From Fulvivirga maritima (GTDB lineage Bacteria > Bacteroidota > Bacteroidia > Cytophagales > Cyclobacteriaceae): DNA of 64,000 nucleotides. Position 1 is the stretch's first letter. Each line of letters opens with the position of its first letter. Location: positions 4,583,001 through 4,647,000 of the forward strand of contig NZ_CP089980.1 in the NCBI RefSeq assembly GCF_021389955.1. The letters are read 5' to 3'. The notes below the pieces were generated by a model. The model was not told the origin of the DNA. It searched no databases and saw nothing but the letters and a program-made list of their open reading frames with translations. The position numbers were made by a program, and so were the translations under genes. Below are positions 62,804-64,000 of the stretch, one piece after another.

Positions 62804-64000
62804 ATGAAGCAAAATTTACTAATTAATAATAAAGTATTCCTTCTCTTATGGTGCTTGGGATTGCCTTTTTTTGCGAAGGCACAAGATCCGTACATCACCA
62901 GCTCTCCGGTAGAATCAGCTACTTATGGAGAATCGTATTTATATGAAATTACCACTGGAGGTAATGATTTTTTGGGTATTTCTATAGTGCTTGAATCCGG
63001 AGAATTACCACAAGGTATTGTTCTTACAGATTTTGAGAATGGTACAGGTGAGCTAAGTGGAATTCCAGAAGAAACAGGTGAGTTTGAAATAGTACTGCGA
63101 GCAGAAGACTTTTTTGGAAGAGGTACAAATCAAAGTTTTACGCTTACGGTAAGCAAGGCAGAGGCTAATATTGAACTTAGTGGGTTGAATGCTACTTATG
63201 ATGGTAACCCTAAATCGGCCTCTTATACCACAGTTCCAGCAGGTCTTAACGTGAATTTAACATATAACGGAAGTACCACTGAGCCTGTAAATGTAGGGCA
63301 GTATGCGGTGGAGGCTACCATTGATGAACCTAATTATTCTGGTTCTGCATCAGGTACCCTTACAATAGTAAGAGGGGAAGCTACTATTCAGCTTAGTGAT
63401 TTGGAGCAGGTGTATGATGGCTCACCTAAGCCAGTAAGTTATACAACTGTGCCGGAGGGACTACCCGTAGATATTACCTATGATGGTTTAAGTACGGTGC
63501 CGGTTAATGCAGGTACTTATGCCGTTGAAGTCAGGGTTACCCACGGTAATTATCAAGGCTCGGCATCAGCTAATTTAGTGGTGTCAAAGGCTAATGCCAC
63601 GGTAAATGTGACTCAACTTAATCAGGTGTACAATGGTCAGCCCAGACAAGTATCAGTAAGTACAGTGCCTGCAGGACTTAGTTATGAAACTACCTATGAT
63701 GGATCTACAACCGCACCTACTAATGCAGGTACATATGATGTAGTGGTGAATATTGACAATATTAATTATCAAGGATCATTTACAGACCAACTACAAGTGC
63801 AAAAGGCCACTGGTATTGTTACTCTAAGTGCCTTTACTACCACATATAATGGAACTGCGCAGCAAGTGGGTGTTTCCACTTCGCCAGCAGGGCTTCCTTA
63901 TGAGGTCACTTATAATGGATCTACTACAGCACCCACTAATGCAGGAACGTATAATGTAGAAGCCACTATCACATCTAATAACTATGCGGGGGAAGCTACA
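62804..64000 (+). CDS. Large MBG-repeat secreted surface protein, partial
   Basis: ATG 62804, open to the window edge (399 codons). Signal peptide (VFLLLWCLGLPFFAKAQ), an Ig-like putative domain (TSSPVESATYGESYLYEITT; GELSGIPEETGEF), then at least four MBG (mother of bacterial Ig) repeats of about 75 residues, each with YDGNPK/YNGTAQ, VPAGL, TYDGSTTAPTNAGTY and NYxGxA. Such proteins are often several thousand residues with a C-terminal sorting domain and act in gliding or adhesion. The repeat units are near-identical at protein level, suggesting recent duplication. Confidence 0.9.
   Translation, partial: MKQNLLINNKVFLLLWCLGLPFFAKAQDPYITSSPVESATYGESYLYEITTGGNDFLGISIVLESGELPQGIVLTDFENGTGELSGIPEETGEFEIVLRAEDFFGRGTNQSFTLTVSKAEANIELSGLNATYDGNPKSASYTTVPAGLNVNLTYNGSTTEPVNVGQYAVEATIDEPNYSGSASGTLTIVRGEATIQLSDLEQVYDGSPKPVSYTTVPEGLPVDITYDGLSTVPVNAGTYAVEVRVTHGNYQGSASANLVVSKANATVNVTQLNQVYNGQPRQVSVSTVPAGLSYETTYDGSTTAPTNAGTYDVVVNIDNINYQGSFTDQLQVQKATGIVTLSAFTTTYNGTAQQVGVSTSPAGLPYEVTYNGSTTAPTNAGTYNVEATITSNNYAGEAT

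Overview
The window is a chromosomal segment of a member of the Bacteroidota, most likely a marine or soil Cytophagales-type bacterium. The evidence is a SusC/SusD pair, many signal peptides and Bacteroidota lipoproteins, LytTR/LytS-type signalling, DUF2911, DUF3570, DUF4136 and DUF4397-like families, IS256, RHS debris with the Bacteroidota-type core, and AT-rich spacers with few purine-rich ribosome binding sites. The genus is not determined. No rRNA, tRNA or CRISPR array was recognised.

Layout. 1-710: 5' part of a secreted beta-solenoid protein with a frameshift just after the signal region (minus strand). 1.2-6.5 kb: tightly overlapping operon TetR regulator - ABC exporter with a degenerate nucleotide-binding domain - HlyD-type adaptor - TolC-type outer-membrane protein, the last frameshifted in an A8 run. 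6.5-9.6 kb: a decay zone with dispersed repeats, the broken 3' end of an RHS gene, a truncated small ORF and an IS256-family element. 9.6-22.8 kb: J-domain/KTSC protein, two divergent HxlR-regulator/enzyme pairs (an epoxide-hydrolase-like enzyme and an NADP-dependent oxidoreductase, the latter frameshifted), an Old Yellow Enzyme, a pectate-lyase-like secreted protein, ketopantoate reductase and DUF2911. Between 14.5 and 15.9 kb lie three copies of a 251-bp repeat flanked by short REP-like modules, directly after a truncated lipoprotein gene.

22.8-28.2 kb is mainly housekeeping: dCMP deaminase, MurB, and a DeoR regulator divergent from a 5'(3')-deoxyribonucleotidase/MFS transporter pair with a neat array of four TTGCAA-like sites between them. 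28.2-37.8 kb has the flavour of an envelope and copper/thiol region: TlpA-like lipoprotein, CGGKC small protein, Met/His-rich outer-membrane transporter-like protein, CHRD-like lipoprotein, DUF4136, DUF3570 and barrel proteins, an SO_0444-type metal permease, and a 16-cysteine four-helix copper-binding protein in an operon with an APC permease. 38-43.7 kb: SIMPL protein, Gfo/Idh/MocA oxidoreductase, TetR-ABC1 kinase pair and DEAD-box helicase.

43.7-55.8 kb is a polysaccharide-use region: GH9 glycoside hydrolase, porin-like protein, SusC, SusD and a giant FG-GAP/ASPIC-UnbV lipoprotein. 55.8-61 kb holds a LytS-like kinase and LytTR regulator divergent from a small Arg-rich periplasmic protein and a TonB-receptor-like barrel with a Gly/Arg-rich loop; this four-gene unit is my best candidate for an under-described sensing system. 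The window ends with a 46-residue membrane protein, a membrane glycosyltransferase and the start of a very large MBG-repeat surface protein that runs off the edge.

Three otherwise intact genes (1-710, 5031-6468, 15967-16988) need a one-base change to read through, so either the assembly carries small indels or several genes here are genuinely decaying or phase-variable.
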